Position numbers and translations under genes: made by a program. From positions 20,685,725 through 20,749,724 of the forward strand of contig NC_135557.1 of NCBI RefSeq assembly GCF_964340395.1: DNA of 64,000 nt. Direction: 5' to 3'. The stretch's first letter is position 1. Every line of letters begins with the position of its first letter. Source of the stretch: Glandiceps talaboti. Its lineage: Eukaryota > Hemichordata > Enteropneusta > Spengelidae. Shown piece after piece: positions 63,272 to 64,000 of the stretch. The notes below the pieces were generated by a model. The model had not been told where the DNA came from and did no database searches. It worked only from the letters and a program-made list of their open reading frames with translations.

Positions 63272-64000
63272 GTAATTATCAAATATTATCAATTGACAGT
63301 ATAATCTAATAGGTAATTATCAAATGTTATCAGTTGACAATATAATAGGTAATTATCAAATATTATCAATTTACAGTATAATCTAAAAGGTAATTATCAA
63401 ATGTTATCAGTTGATAATATAATAGGTAATTATCAAATATTATCAATAGACCATATAATCTAATATGTAATTATCAAATATTATCAATTGACAGTATAAT
63501 AGGTAATTATCAAATATTATCAATAGACAGTATAATCTAATAGGTAATTATCAAATGTTATCAATTGACAGTATAATCTACTAGGTAATTATCAAATATT
63601 ATCAATAGACAGTATAATCTAAATGGTAATTATCAAATATTATCAATAGACAGTATAATCTAAGTGGTAATTATCAAATATCAATAGACAGTATAATCTA
63701 ATAGGTAATTATCAAATGTTATCAATTGACAGTATAATAGGTAATTATCAAATATTATCAATAGACAGTATAATCTAATAGGTAATTATCAAATATTATC
63801 AAATGTTATCAATTGACAGTATAATAGGTAATTATCAAATATTATCAATAGACAGTATAATCTAATAGGTAATTATCAAATATTATCAATAGACAGTATA
63901 ATCTAAGTGGTAATTATCAAATATTATCAATAGACAGTATAATCTAAATGGTAATTATCAAATATTATCAATAGACAGTATAATCTAAGTGGTAATTATC
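63250..64000 (+). repeat. 37-43-bp tandem array repeating the exon 57 end and donor, runs off the window
   Basis: Exon tail cagttcaatctaatag|gtaattatc is copied as cagtataatctaatag|gtaattatcaaatattatca at 63311, 63348, 63543, 63583 and so on, at least 17 copies. Some lack the ctaatag part, giving 37-bp units. All keep GGTAATTATC. Confidence 0.95.

Overview
The window is animal nuclear DNA, almost all of it from one gene on the + strand. I can place 57 consecutive coding exons between 1459 and 63271. They have AG/GT borders (one GC donor), compatible phases and no stop codon. Joined, they give 23,368 nt, about 7,789 residues, and the gene runs off the window at both ends: no start codon, signal peptide, stop codon or poly(A) signal is present. 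I see no second gene on either strand and no RNA gene. Intron-rich structure, moderate AT content, very abundant minisatellites and tetranucleotide arrays, and above all minisatellites that span exon/intron borders suggest a marine invertebrate deuterostome. Amphioxus (Branchiostoma) is my best guess; the organism is an inference, not proven by the sequence.

The protein is a giant type I membrane protein. Residues about 1-7300 are an almost unbroken chain of short cysteine-rich modules (CPAGYYCPEG, C.PGTY.N.TG, C..C..G.YC) of the GCC2/GCC3, ephrin-receptor-like class, rich in N-x-S/T sites. Near the C-terminus follow a different Cys-rich block (end of exon 52, exon 53), a Ser/Thr-rich linker (exon 54), a Cys-poor beta-rich juxtamembrane domain (exon 55), one transmembrane helix (exon 56) and a cytoplasmic tail with a charged coiled coil (exon 57).

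Layout: 1-1458 is intron with a large TG/TATG array. 1459-40844 holds 46 small exons (87-274 bp) in introns full of repeats. 41289-50945 is one 9,657-bp exon. 51433-58730 holds five further exons (222-1,882 bp). 59593-63271 holds the five exons for the linker, juxtamembrane domain, membrane helix and tail.

Two patterns stand out. First, the modules form a higher-order repeat of about 700 residues: a landmark Trp-Tyr/Phe-Cys segment with a C-x-C...TGG.C core recurs at 33592, 40685, 43229, 45350, 47450, 49601 and (as Phe) 52170, at coding distances of 696, 700, 707, 700, 717 and 694 residues. One copy is split into about 13 exons while the next copies lie uninterrupted in the giant exon. Second, at about 18 exon borders a tandem repeat array includes the border itself, so the splice site and a piece of exon are copied from one to about 40 times into the intron. 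The other repeats are intronic minisatellites, self-complementary tetranucleotide arrays, a foldback element, a tRNA-like SINE candidate and a 151-bp tandem block.
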